Positions 16,879 through 25,176 of a DNA stretch of 29,186 nucleotides are shown here, in pieces. How positions within the stretch are numbered: the stretch's first letter is position 1; every line of letters starts with the position of its first letter. The DNA comes from an uncultured beta proteobacterium. GTDB taxonomy: Bacteria; Pseudomonadota; Gammaproteobacteria; Burkholderiales; Burkholderiaceae. The DNA lies in contig CAJAFJ010000274.1 in the NCBI GenBank assembly GCA_903938955.1, forward strand, positions 1 through 29,186, given 5' to 3'. A model generated the notes under the pieces. That model did not search any database, was not told where the DNA came from, and saw only the letters and a list, made by a program, of their open reading frames with translations. The position numbers were made by a program, and so were the translations under genes.

Positions 16879-16896
16879 GGGTTCAGTGGGACGATG
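16879..16896 (+). promoter_or_regulatory. Putative operator site D, second copy before the HsaA-like gene
   Basis: The site is GGGTTCAGTGGGACGATG. It keeps the GT-Y-C-N4-GGACGATG pattern with a less perfect left arm. Its centre is 28 bases from that of site C in the same orientation, and it ends 57 bases before the start codon. Confidence 0.45.
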
Positions 16897-16953
16897 GCTT
16901 CTGCAAGGCATTCTCCTTGCCGATTTGCTTACATGTGCCACCGGAGACCTTAA

Positions 16954-18150
16954 ATGAATACAACCAACGAAGATTATTTGACACCCGAAGCTCTTGAGCT
17001 GATCGCTCGCGCCAAAGCCTTGGCGCCAAAACTGGCCGAGCGTGCGTTTGCGGCGGATAGCGAGGGGCGCGTCGCCGATGAAACGATCGCCGAAATGGCG
17101 GCCGCAGGCTTGTTTCGTGTCTTGCAGCCTAAACGCTGGGGTGGTTATGAGCTTGATCCGCGCGTTTTTTACACTGTACAAATGGCCTTGGCCGAAGGCT
17201 GCATGTCAACCGCCTGGATGTATGGCGTGGTGGGGGTCCACCCTTGGCAGCTGTCGCTGTTTCCGGAGCAGGCGCAGCAGGATGTGTGGAGTCAGGATAG
17301 CGGCATCCGCATCGCATCCACCTATATGCCGACGGGCAAGGCCGAGCCTGTGGAGGGAGGCTACAAGTTCAGCGGGCGCTGGAGTTTTTCGACTGGCGTC
17401 GAGCATTGCGACTGGCTTTTTCTGGGAGGCTTGTTGCCCAAGAAAGACGGCTCTGGCGCGCTGGAGCACACGACCTTTCTGGTACCCAAGTCAGATGTCA
17501 AGGTCGAGGAGAACTGGGATGTGCTGGGCTTGCGCGGCACGGGCAGTCACGACATCGTCATTGAGAGCGCCTTCGTCCCGGCGCATCGTACCCACCGCAC
17601 CAATGACCACAGTGATGCGGGCTGCCCAGGCCGCGCCACCAACCCCGGCTGGTTGTACCGTGTGCCGTTCACGCAGGTGTTTCAGCGTGCTGTCTCCAGC
17701 GCCTGCATCGGGGCGCTGGAAGGTGCCATTACCAGTTTTCGCACGCGCTCAGCATCACACGTCGGCAAGCATGGCAACAAGATGGCCGAAGATCCGAACG
17801 CCCAAATGGCGGTGACGGACGCCATGATGGCGGCCGACCAGCTCCGCCTGGTGTTGTTCCGCAACTATGCCCGTATCGTGCATTGCGCCAAGACCGGCGA
17901 CAAAATGCCGGTGGAAGAGCGTCTGATGCAGCGCGCCCAGGCGTCTGCCGTGCCCAAGGTCACGGGTGACTGTGTCAATGAATTGATGCGCGCGTGCGCC
18001 GCTTCAGGCACCTACAAAACGAATCCGATTGAGCGCATCTTCCGCGATATCCATCAAGGTCGTGGTCATATTGCCAACAACACGGATGCCTATGCGCGTG
18101 CCCACGGCGGTGTCATGCTGGGCTTGCCGAATATGGATGCTTTCGTCTGA
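16954..18150 (+). CDS. hsaA: HsaA-like flavin-dependent phenol monooxygenase (oxygenase component)
   Basis: A 398-residue protein with the acyl-CoA dehydrogenase fold as used by group D flavin monooxygenases. HsaA hydroxylates the phenolic ring A of 3-HSA, the seco-steroid intermediate, to a catechol; its usual length is about 394. Visible blocks are an N-terminal helical region (AAAGLFRVLQPKRWGGYELD), the beta-barrel segment FSGRWSFSTGVEHCDWLFLG, and LGLRGTGSHDIVIESAFVP, all close to the HsaA pattern. The C-terminal helices carry the tetramer interface region ending in HGGVMLGLPNMDAF. The flavin reductase encoded divergently is the likely partner. The ATG follows GGAG at a distance of about eight bases. 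4-Hydroxyphenylacetate hydroxylase C2 is the main alternative, but the neighbouring ketosteroid enzymes favour HsaA. Confidence 0.9.
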   Translation: MNTTNEDYLTPEALELIARAKALAPKLAERAFAADSEGRVADETIAEMAAAGLFRVLQPKRWGGYELDPRVFYTVQMALAEGCMSTAWMYGVVGVHPWQLSLFPEQAQQDVWSQDSGIRIASTYMPTGKAEPVEGGYKFSGRWSFSTGVEHCDWLFLGGLLPKKDGSGALEHTTFLVPKSDVKVEENWDVLGLRGTGSHDIVIESAFVPAHRTHRTNDHSDAGCPGRATNPGWLYRVPFTQVFQRAVSSACIGALEGAITSFRTRSASHVGKHGNKMAEDPNAQMAVTDAMMAADQLRLVLFRNYARIVHCAKTGDKMPVEERLMQRAQASAVPKVTGDCVNELMRACAASGTYKTNPIERIFRDIHQGRGHIANNTDAYARAHGGVMLGLPNMDAFV

Positions 18151-18198
18151 TCGATCGGAGCTTTTGCAGATGGACAAGAATACAAGCGAGGTGACCGC

Positions 18199-19923
18199 GT
18201 GCAGCAGACATACGATGTAATTGTGGTGGGTTCGGGCGCGGGTGCACTGCTGGCGGCAGTGCGCGCAGCGGACGAGGGGCTCACGACGCTGGTGGTCGAA
18301 AAGACGGACCTGGTGGGGGGGACATCCGCCATTTCTGGCGGCGGCATCTGGATTCCTGACAACTACGACATGCCCAAGGCCGGTTTGAAGGACAGCATCG
18401 ACAGTGCCTACCGTTATGTCAAGGCCTGTGCCAAGGGGCTGGCCAGCGACGACCGGGTGTTGGCCTATGTCGAGACCGCACGCGAGATGGCGCAGTATCT
18501 GAAACAGATCGGTATTCCCTACCGTTGTGTGCCGGGTTACAGCGACTACTACCCGGCTATGCCGGGGGCCATGCCCGGCGGTAGGACCATGGATCCGTTG
18601 GACTACAACGCCGCCAAACTGGGCTTGCAGGCCTTGCCCTTGTTGCGTCCTACCAGCCCCGGTCAGCTCATTCTTGGCCGTATGCACATCAATGCCTTTG
18701 AGGCGCGCTCCATGTTGGCACGCGAGTTCAAGTCGCACTTCACCCTCATTGGCATGATGCTGCGCTACTTTCTGGATTACCCGTGGCGCAACAAGACCAA
18801 GCGCGATCGTCGCTTGACCGGCGGACAGGCCTTGCTGGGTGGTTTGCTGGCTGCGCTGCGCCAGCGCAAGATTGATTTGTGGCTCAAAAGTCCGCTGCAG
18901 TCCTTGGTGTTTGAAGGCGGTGTGGTGGTCGGCGTGGTGGTCGAACACGAGGGCAAGGCGGTAACGGTGCGCGCAGGCCGCGGCGTGTTGCTGGGTGCTG
19001 GCGGTTTCGAGCGCAATGCTGCGATGCGTGAGCAATACCTGCCCAAACCGACCGATGTCAACTGGCCCGCCACGCCACCGGAGGCCAACACCGGTGACGC
19101 GATTCGTGCGGGTGTTGAGGTGGGCGGTGCTCTGCATTTGATGGCGCACACCTGGGGTGCGCCCACGCTGGAGGTGCCGGGAGAGGAGAAGTACCGTGCC
19201 ATGTTCGTCGAGCGTTCGCTGCCGGGCTGCATGGTGGTCAATGCCCGGGGCGAGCGCTTTCTCAACGAATCCGGCCCCTACCCTGAATTCCAGCAGGCCA
19301 TGTTTGCCAATCATGCCGCGACGGGGGGGGCTATTCCCGCCTGGATCGTGTTCGATGCCGACTTCCGCGCCAAACAACCCATCGGTCCTCTGATGCCCGG
19401 ATCGGCCGTGCCCGACAACAAGCTGCGCAAGAGTTGGTTGAACAAGGTCTATTGGAAAGGTGCAACGCTGGAGGAATTGGCGCAACAGATTGGTGTCGAT
19501 GCCGCCGGACTAAAACGTAGCGCAGCGCGTATGACCGAATTTGCTGCGACCGGCAAAGACCTGGACTTTGACCGTGGCGGCAACTCGTTTGACCGTTACT
19601 ACGGTGATCCACGATTGAAGAATCCGAATTTGGGCCCCATTGCCAAGGGGCCGTTTTATGCCATGAAACTGTTCCCGGGTGACATTGGCACCAAGGGCGG
19701 CTTGCTGACCGACCGCGAGGCGCGTGTGCTCAACGATCAGGGGCAAATCATCAAGGGTCTGTACTGCGTGGGCAACAATTCGGCCTCCGTCATGGGGCCC
19801 GCCTACCCCGGCGCTGGCTCGACGCTGGGACCGGCGATGACCTTTGCCTTGCGTGCCATCGCCGAGATGACCGGCAAGCCGATGGCCCTGCAACGCACCG
19901 ATCTTTTGTCTGCTCAAGCATGA
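18199..19923 (+). CDS. kstD: 3-Ketosteroid delta1-dehydrogenase-type flavoprotein
   Basis: A 574-residue FAD enzyme of the KstD family (TesH in Comamonas), which introduces the 1,2 double bond into ring A of 3-ketosteroids. The N-terminus has the dinucleotide fold (VIVVGSGAGALLA) followed by LVGGTSAISGGGIWIPDN. SDYYPAMPGAMPGG supplies a Tyr seen in the active site of KstD. The C-terminal block PAYPGAGSTLGPAMTF keeps the catalytic Tyr (536) and the Gly (540) four residues on. GDIGTKGGLLTD is also a family block. The start is a GTG with GAGGTG upstream, 48 bases after the monooxygenase gene. Related 3-oxosteroid dehydrogenases with other substrate preferences cannot be excluded. Confidence 0.87.
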   Translation: MQQTYDVIVVGSGAGALLAAVRAADEGLTTLVVEKTDLVGGTSAISGGGIWIPDNYDMPKAGLKDSIDSAYRYVKACAKGLASDDRVLAYVETAREMAQYLKQIGIPYRCVPGYSDYYPAMPGAMPGGRTMDPLDYNAAKLGLQALPLLRPTSPGQLILGRMHINAFEARSMLAREFKSHFTLIGMMLRYFLDYPWRNKTKRDRRLTGGQALLGGLLAALRQRKIDLWLKSPLQSLVFEGGVVVGVVVEHEGKAVTVRAGRGVLLGAGGFERNAAMREQYLPKPTDVNWPATPPEANTGDAIRAGVEVGGALHLMAHTWGAPTLEVPGEEKYRAMFVERSLPGCMVVNARGERFLNESGPYPEFQQAMFANHAATGGAIPAWIVFDADFRAKQPIGPLMPGSAVPDNKLRKSWLNKVYWKGATLEELAQQIGVDAAGLKRSAARMTEFAATGKDLDFDRGGNSFDRYYGDPRLKNPNLGPIAKGPFYAMKLFPGDIGTKGGLLTDREARVLNDQGQIIKGLYCVGNNSASVMGPAYPGAGSTLGPAMTFALRAIAEMTGKPMALQRTDLLSAQA

Positions 19924-21593
19924 ACGATTCCCTAAAGACGAGGGTGAGCACGGTGACGCCAATTGCGCCTGCACTGGTGGTCGCCCGTGCGGCGGATGTG
20001 TCGTGGCATGAGGATGCCGACGTGCTGGTGGTCGGCTGGGGTGCCGCCGGTGCCAGTGCCGCCATCGAGGCGCGCAGTCAAGGGGCTGACGTGATCGTGA
20101 TCGACCGTTTTGGTGGGGGTGGCGCCAGTGCGCTGTCCGGCGGTGTCGTTTATGCCGGTGGTGGCACGGTCTACCAGCAGCAGGCGGGTTATGACGACAG
20201 TCCGCAAGCCATGGCCGACTACTTGCGGCACGAGGTGAATGGCGTTGTGTCAGACGACACGGTGCAGAAATTTTGCGATGAGAGCGTGGCCAATCTGCAA
20301 TGGCTGGAAGCTCAGGGCGCGCGTTTTTCGGCGACCATGCCGAAGTACAAGACCTCCTACCCGCCGGATGGTATTTTTTTGTATTACTCAGGCAATGAGG
20401 TGGTGCCCGCGTATGGCAACCCGGCGAGCACCACCAAGCCAGCGCCACGCGGTCACCGCGTGGTCGCCAAAGGCCAGTCGGGCGCCACGCTGTTTGCCGC
20501 GCTGAAGGAGGCCACGCTGCGCGCCGGTGCCAAGTCCATCACACAGGCCAGCGTGCGTCGTCTGGTGCGCGAACAAGGCAGCGGCCGGGTGCTGGGCGTC
20601 GAGATCTGGCAATTGCCGACAGGTCATGAGAAGACGCTGCGCCATGCCGAGCTGGATGGCTTGGTGGCCAAATGGCGGCTCTACCAGCCGCGAAAGGCCG
20701 ATGCAGCGCGCCGCGAGCAGGCCCGTATTGAGCAGGCAATCGCCAGTCCACGTTTTGTGCGCGCACACCGTGGCGTGGTGTTGTCAACCGGGGGCTATAT
20801 CTACAACCCGGCATTGATCGATCAGCACGCCCCGCATTACCGTAAAGGCTGGCCCGTGGGGGGCGCGGGTTGCGATGGTTCGGGTTTGCGCCTGGGTCAG
20901 AGTGTCGGGGCGGCCGATGCCGAGTTGAACAATGTGTCTGCCTGGCGCTTCATCACACCGCCCGCCGCCTGGCCCAAGGGCCTGGTCGTCAACCAGCGTG
21001 GCGAACGGTTTTGCAATGAGCAAGTTTATGGCGCCAAGCTGGGCTATGAGATGGTGGAGCATCAAGGCGGCAAAGCCTGGTTGCTGCTGGACAGCAAGCT
21101 GCGCTGGGAGGCGGTGCGTCAATGTCTCTTTGGGGGCTTGTGGGCGTTTCAGTCCTTGCCAGCGCTGATGCTGATGTTCAAGGTGGCCCGAAAAGCCCGC
21201 ACATTGGAAGATTTGGCCCGCCATATTGGCGTTGACGCCACCACCTTGCGCACCCAGGTTGACGCGGCCAATGCAGCGGCCCGGGGCGAGCGCGAAGACG
21301 CTTTCGGCAAGTCGGCCGACATGCGTCAGGAGCTCAAGCACGGTCCGTTCTTTGCGATTGACATTTCGATTGACCAGAAGATGTTTCCGTTGGCCACGCT
21401 CACGCTGGGCGGCCTGCAGGTCAACGAGTTGAATGGCCATGTGCGTGATGCGCAGGGCCAGGACATTGCGGGGCTGTTTGCGGCTGGCCGCACGGCCATC
21501 GGTTTGGCCTCGTCCCGCTATGTCAGTGGTTTGTCGCTGGCCGACTGTGTTTTTTCGGGTCGACGTGCCGGGTCTGCCGCCGCACGCAAATGA
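19920..21593 (+). CDS. tesI: FAD-dependent dehydrogenase, delta4-(5alpha)-ketosteroid dehydrogenase-like
   Basis: A 557-residue flavoprotein of the fumarate-reductase/KstD superfamily. The FAD fold is at about residues 36-65 (VLVVGWGAAGASAAIEA, then GGGGASALSGGVVYAGGG). The C-terminus lacks the Tyr-Pro-Gly block of KstD and instead reads ASSRYVSGLSLADCVFSGRR, with Tyr534 and Ser536. As I recall, delta4-(5alpha)-ketosteroid dehydrogenase of Rhodococcus uses a Tyr-x-Ser pair at this place, so the protein probably introduces the 4,5 double bond into 5alpha-reduced 3-ketosteroids, like TesI. Its ATG overlaps the TGA of the KstD-type gene (ATGA). Adjacent delta1 and delta4-(5alpha) enzymes also occur as tesH-tesI in Comamonas. 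The assignment is stronger for the superfamily than for the exact reaction. Confidence 0.75.
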   Translation: MNDSLKTRVSTVTPIAPALVVARAADVSWHEDADVLVVGWGAAGASAAIEARSQGADVIVIDRFGGGGASALSGGVVYAGGGTVYQQQAGYDDSPQAMADYLRHEVNGVVSDDTVQKFCDESVANLQWLEAQGARFSATMPKYKTSYPPDGIFLYYSGNEVVPAYGNPASTTKPAPRGHRVVAKGQSGATLFAALKEATLRAGAKSITQASVRRLVREQGSGRVLGVEIWQLPTGHEKTLRHAELDGLVAKWRLYQPRKADAARREQARIEQAIASPRFVRAHRGVVLSTGGYIYNPALIDQHAPHYRKGWPVGGAGCDGSGLRLGQSVGAADAELNNVSAWRFITPPAAWPKGLVVNQRGERFCNEQVYGAKLGYEMVEHQGGKAWLLLDSKLRWEAVRQCLFGGLWAFQSLPALMLMFKVARKARTLEDLARHIGVDATTLRTQVDAANAAARGEREDAFGKSADMRQELKHGPFFAIDISIDQKMFPLATLTLGGLQVNELNGHVRDAQGQDIAGLFAAGRTAIGLASSRYVSGLSLADCVFSGRRAGSAAARK

Positions 21594-21639
21594 AGGTGTC
21601 TGTGACCAGGCGTTTGAAGGATTCAATAAGGTGAATGCA

Positions 21640-22416
21640 ATGACAGGACGTGTAAAAAACAAAGTAGCGCTCGTGACCGGGGGCGCCAGCGGCGTGGGTC
21701 TGGAGGCGGTGAGCTTGCTGTTGGCCGAGGGGGCCAGGGTGGCCTTCAGCGACATCAATGCCGAGCTCGGCGAGCAGCGGGCGGGTGAATTGAATCTTCA
21801 GTACCCCGAGCGCGTGATGTTCGTGCGGCAGGATGTCACCAGCGAGAGCGACTGGGCAACGACCCTGGCCGCCGTGGGGCAGCGTTTTGGTGCCTTGAAC
21901 GTCTTGGTTAACAACGCCGGCATCCTGATCCCGGGAACGATTGAAACGGCCCAACTTGAGCAGTTCCGCCGCCTGATGCAGGTGAACGCCGACTCCTGCT
22001 TTTTGGGGTGTCAGCACGGCGTAGCGTCCATGAAGGAGGCGGGTGGCAGCATCATCAACATGGCGTCGATCTCTTCCTGGCTGCCGATTGACAGTTATGT
22101 GGGCTACAGCGCCACCAAGGCCGCCGTCGCCGCGCTGACGCGCTCAACTGCGCTCTTGTGCCGCAAAAAAGGCTACCGTATTCGTGTCAACTCGATCCAT
22201 CCGGACGGCATCTATACACCGATGATGGAGGCTTCGTTGCCGCGCGGTGTGACCAAAGAGATGGTGTTACATGACCCCGAGCACAACCGGGGCGGGCGGG
22301 CCTATATGCCCGAGCGCATTGCCCAACTGATCCTTTTCCTGGCCTCTGACGAGTCCAGCGTGATCAGTGGCGCTGAGATGCACGCCGACAATGCGGTGCT
22401 GGGCATGGGGCTTTGA
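21640..22416 (+). CDS. Short-chain dehydrogenase, hydroxysteroid dehydrogenase-like
   Basis: A 258-residue NAD(P)-dependent classical short-chain dehydrogenase/reductase. TGGASGVG at residues 13-20 is the cofactor loop, NNAG starts at 91, and the catalytic set includes Ser143 or Ser145, Tyr156 and Lys160 (YSATK). Asp38 at the end of the second strand (VAFSDIN) suggests preference for NAD over NADP. Length and motifs resemble 3alpha/20beta- or 7-hydroxysteroid dehydrogenases, and the neighbours support oxidation of a ring hydroxyl group, but the position on the substrate is unknown. The open frame extends far upstream into the preceding gene; ATG 21640 is chosen because it gives a normal SDR N-terminus and follows AAGGTG. 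The gene is 46 bases after the second flavoprotein gene. Confidence 0.9.
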   Translation: MTGRVKNKVALVTGGASGVGLEAVSLLLAEGARVAFSDINAELGEQRAGELNLQYPERVMFVRQDVTSESDWATTLAAVGQRFGALNVLVNNAGILIPGTIETAQLEQFRRLMQVNADSCFLGCQHGVASMKEAGGSIINMASISSWLPIDSYVGYSATKAAVAALTRSTALLCRKKGYRIRVNSIHPDGIYTPMMEASLPRGVTKEMVLHDPEHNRGGRAYMPERIAQLILFLASDESSVISGAEMHADNAVLGMGL

Positions 22417-22418
22417 GC

Positions 22419-23477
22419 ATGGGGGCCGATACCGCTTCCCGCTACCAGGCGCTGCGCGTCAGCGCGGTGATTGACGAGACCCATGACGCCAAGTCCTTTG
22501 TCTTCGAGGTTCCTGCGGCGTTGGCTGTGGACTATCGCTACAAGTCGGGACAGTTCCTGACCTTGCGCCTGCCCATGGACGGTCGACATGTCCCGCGCTG
22601 CTATTCGATGTCGAGCGCGCCGATGGTGGACAGCGCGCTGCGCGTGACGGTCAAGCGCGTCCACCAGGGGCGCGGGTCGAATTGGCTGTGTGACCGGCTT
22701 CAGGTCGGTGATCAGGTCGAGGTGATGCCCCCGGCAGGTGTGTTCACGCCACGTGCGCTGGACGGCGACTTTTTGTTGCTGGGCGGGGGCAGTGGCATCA
22801 CACCGGTGTTCTCTATCCTGCGCTCGGCACTGCTACAGGGCAAGGGCCGTATCACGCTGTTGTACGCCAACCGCGACGAGCGCTCGGTCATCTTCCGTGA
22901 CGAACTGAAAGCGCTGGCCGCAGCGCATCCGTCCCGGTTGCAGGTGATCCACTGGCTTGATTCGGTGCAAGGCGTGCCCTCGGTGGCCCAACTGGCCGAG
23001 TTGGCCAAGCCTTTTCGCTTGGCCCAGGCCTTCATTTGTGGCCCTGGTCCGTTCATGGATGCGGCCGTTGCTGCGCTGCAAGCGGTTGAGATGGCGCCCG
23101 AACAGATTCATGTGGAGCGTTTTGCCTCCCTGCCCGACGAGGAAGACACGGCGGCACTGAATGCCACGATGGCGTCTGAAGCGCCTGCGCCCACGGTTGA
23201 CGCGGCCGAAGTCGAGCTGTCACTCGATGGCACTGTGCACAAGATTCAATGTGGCGGCAGCCAGACCCTGCTGGATGCTGCCCTGGCGGCCGGCATCAAG
23301 GCGCCATTTTCTTGTCAGGCTGGCATGTGTGCCTCTTGCATGTGCCAGGTGCTGGAGGGCAGCGTGCACCTGCGCCATAACGAGGTGCTGGATAAAAAAG
23401 ACCTGGCCAAGTCCTGGACGCTGGCCTGTCAGGCCGTGCCAACCAGCGCGCGTTTGCGTATCAAGTTTCCGGAGTAA
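22419..23477 (+). CDS. kshB: KshB-type ferredoxin reductase
   Basis: A 352-residue three-domain electron-transfer protein. An FAD-binding barrel carries RCYS (60-63), an NAD-binding domain carries LLGGGSGITPV (120-130), and the C-terminal plant-type [2Fe-2S] domain has Cys299, Cys304, Cys307 and Cys337. Order and length match KshB, the reductase of 3-ketosteroid 9alpha-hydroxylase; PaaE-type and other class IA oxygenase reductases share the order. It would pass electrons from NADH to a Rieske oxygenase such as KshA, which is not encoded in this window. The ATG at 22419 begins two bases after the SDR stop codon; a TTG at 22413 is a possible alternative start. Confidence 0.85.
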   Translation: MGADTASRYQALRVSAVIDETHDAKSFVFEVPAALAVDYRYKSGQFLTLRLPMDGRHVPRCYSMSSAPMVDSALRVTVKRVHQGRGSNWLCDRLQVGDQVEVMPPAGVFTPRALDGDFLLLGGGSGITPVFSILRSALLQGKGRITLLYANRDERSVIFRDELKALAAAHPSRLQVIHWLDSVQGVPSVAQLAELAKPFRLAQAFICGPGPFMDAAVAALQAVEMAPEQIHVERFASLPDEEDTAALNATMASEAPAPTVDAAEVELSLDGTVHKIQCGGSQTLLDAALAAGIKAPFSCQAGMCASCMCQVLEGSVHLRHNEVLDKKDLAKSWTLACQAVPTSARLRIKFPE

Positions 23478-23481
23478 TTAA

Positions 23482-25086
23482 ATGAGTTCAAACACCCTCT
23501 CGGCGCCTGCGCCAATGACTTTACCTGCGACCTTGCCGGCCTTGATTCGCCAGGCTGCAGCACAGTTTCCGCAGCGTGCAGCCATCATCGATGAGGGGCT
23601 GACGATCAGCTATGCCGAGCTGCTCGCCGCCAGCGAAACCGTCGCGCGTGCACTGATTGCCCAAGGCGTTCAGGCGGGCGATCGCGTCGCCATCTGGGCG
23701 CCCAATGTGCATGAGTGGATTTTGGCGGCCTGCGGCACACACGCCGCCGGTGCCGTTTTGGTGCCACTCAATACCCGCATGAAGGGCGCTGAAGCCGCTG
23801 ACATCCTGGCCCGCAGTGGCACCCGGGTTCTGTTTTGCATTGGTGATTTTTTGGGTCAGTATTACCCGTCGTTGTTGCTGGATCAGCGCCCGGTCACGCT
23901 GGAGCACATTGTGGTGCTGCGGACGGGTTTTTGTGATTCACCCGCGCAAGCTGGTGACCTGAGTTGGAGCGACTTCCTGGCGACAGGTCGTGCCGTTGAT
24001 CGGCAACGCGTGCTGGAACGGGAACAGGCCCTGAGCGCAGACAGTACCGCCGACCTGATGTTTACATCAGGCACCACCGGCCGCCCCAAAGGCGTGATGG
24101 CTGCGCATGGACCGACGATTCGCGCTTTTTATGCCTGGTCGGAGGTGGTGGGCCTGGGGGAGGGCGATCGTTACCTGATCGTCAACCCCTTCTTTCATAC
24201 CTTTGGCTACAAAGCGGGCTGGGTGGCGGCCTTTATTCGTGGTGCCACGGTGTATCCCGAGCAAGTGTTTGATGCAGAAAAGGTGCTCACGCGTATCCAG
24301 CGCGACCGCATCAGCTTCATGCCCGGGCCACCGACACTTTTTCTGACGATGCTGGGCCATCCGGGACTGAAGGACTTTGATATTTCCTCGCTGCGTGCCA
24401 CGGTCACTGGGGCGGCCACGGTGCCGCCAGTGCTGATTGCCCGCATGCGCGATGAGCTTGGCATCGCGAACGTGACCACCGCCTATGGCCTGACCGAATG
24501 CGGCGGCTGCGCCACCGTGTGTGACCCTGGCGACAGCATTGAAACCGTCGCTGGCACGTGTGGTCGCGCCCTGCCGGGCACCGAGGTGTGCTGTGTCGAC
24601 GAGCAAGGTGCTCGCGTGCCGCCCGGCCAGCCTGGCGAGGTATTGCTGCGCGGTTACCACGTCATGCAGGGTTATTTTGAAGATCCCAAAGCGACGGCCG
24701 AAGCGATTGATGCGGAAGGTTGGCTGCATACCGGCGATGTTGGCGTGCTAGATGAGCACGGTTATTTGCGTATCACCGACCGCCTCAAGGACATGTTCAT
24801 CGTGGGCGGTTTCAATGTTTATCCGGCAGAAGTCGAGCGCTTGCTGAGCCCTCATCCGGATATTGCCCAGGTGGCGGTGATTGGCGTGCCTGACGAGCGC
24901 ATGGGTGAAGTGGGGTGTGCCTGCGTCGTGCTGCGGGCAGGTTCCCTGCTGTCCGAGACCCAGCTCATTGCCTGGGCGCGTGACAACATGGCCAATTACA
25001 AGGTGCCACGGCAGGTTCGATTTCTTGATGCGTTGCCTGTGAATGCATCCAACAAGGTCGATAAGAAGTTGTTACGGGTTGCTTGA
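23482..25086 (+). CDS. Acyl-CoA ligase (FadD3-like AMP-forming synthetase)
   Basis: A 534-residue ATP-dependent acyl-CoA synthetase of the ANL superfamily. It activates a carboxylic acid through an acyl-adenylate. The phosphate loop [11 protein letters not shown] is at residues 194-204, followed by [15 protein letters not shown], the hinge region ([20 protein letters not shown]) and Lys525 near the C-terminus (NASNKVDKK). FadD3, which activates the propionate side chain of the C/D-ring remnant HIP, shows very similar blocks, but fatty-acid or side-chain ligases cannot be excluded. It begins four bases after the KshB-type gene, with GGAG overlapping that gene's stop region, and is the last gene of the rightward operon. 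Confidence 0.88.
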   Translation: MSSNTLSAPAPMTLPATLPALIRQAAAQFPQRAAIIDEGLTISYAELLAASETVARALIAQGVQAGDRVAIWAPNVHEWILAACGTHAAGAVLVPLNTRMKGAEAADILARSGTRVLFCIGDFLGQYYPSLLLDQRPVTLEHIVVLRTGFCDSPAQAGDLSWSDFLATGRAVDRQRVLEREQALSADSTADLMFTSGTTGRPKGVMAAHGPTIRAFYAWSEVVGLGEGDRYLIVNPFFHTFGYKAGWVAAFIRGATVYPEQVFDAEKVLTRIQRDRISFMPGPPTLFLTMLGHPGLKDFDISSLRATVTGAATVPPVLIARMRDELGIANVTTAYGLTECGGCATVCDPGDSIETVAGTCGRALPGTEVCCVDEQGARVPPGQPGEVLLRGYHVMQGYFEDPKATAEAIDAEGWLHTGDVGVLDEHGYLRITDRLKDMFIVGGFNVYPAEVERLLSPHPDIAQVAVIGVPDERMGEVGCACVVLRAGSLLSETQLIAWARDNMANYKVPRQVRFLDALPVNASNKVDKKLLRVA

Positions 25087-25112
25087 CTCGTGCCAAGAGA
25101 AAAAGTTTAAGA
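25083..25112 (+). promoter_or_regulatory. Candidate sigma70-type promoter for the double-Cache gene
   Basis: TTGACT at 25083-25088 (overlapping the ligase stop codon) and TTTAAG at 25106-25111 are 17 bases apart, near the -35 and -10 consensus. They point towards the Cache gene, which begins at 25177. This suggests independent transcription of that gene. No experimental support is available. Confidence 0.4.
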
Positions 25113-25176
25113 TTTATGCGCTGAATTTGATGGGCCTTACCATCCTGTTTCGAGAACTTTTCAAGGAAATTGCCAC

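Noticed and set aside
18170..18220. Fifteen-codon frame starting ATGGACAAG between the monooxygenase and KstD-type genes
   Set aside because: It overlaps the start of the KstD-type gene, has no convincing ribosome site and resembles no known leader peptide.
18004..19485. Long open frame (493 codons) on the minus strand opposite the monooxygenase and KstD-type genes
   Set aside because: The plus strand carries two clear enzymes with catalytic motifs over the same bases. The antisense translation is rich in His, Arg and Gln with no recognisable domain, as expected for the shadow of a G+C-rich gene.
19510..20448. Open frame of 312 codons on the minus strand across the junction of the two flavoprotein genes
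   Set aside because: It spans two well-supported genes, has low-complexity Pro/Arg/His content and no ribosome site or domain pattern.
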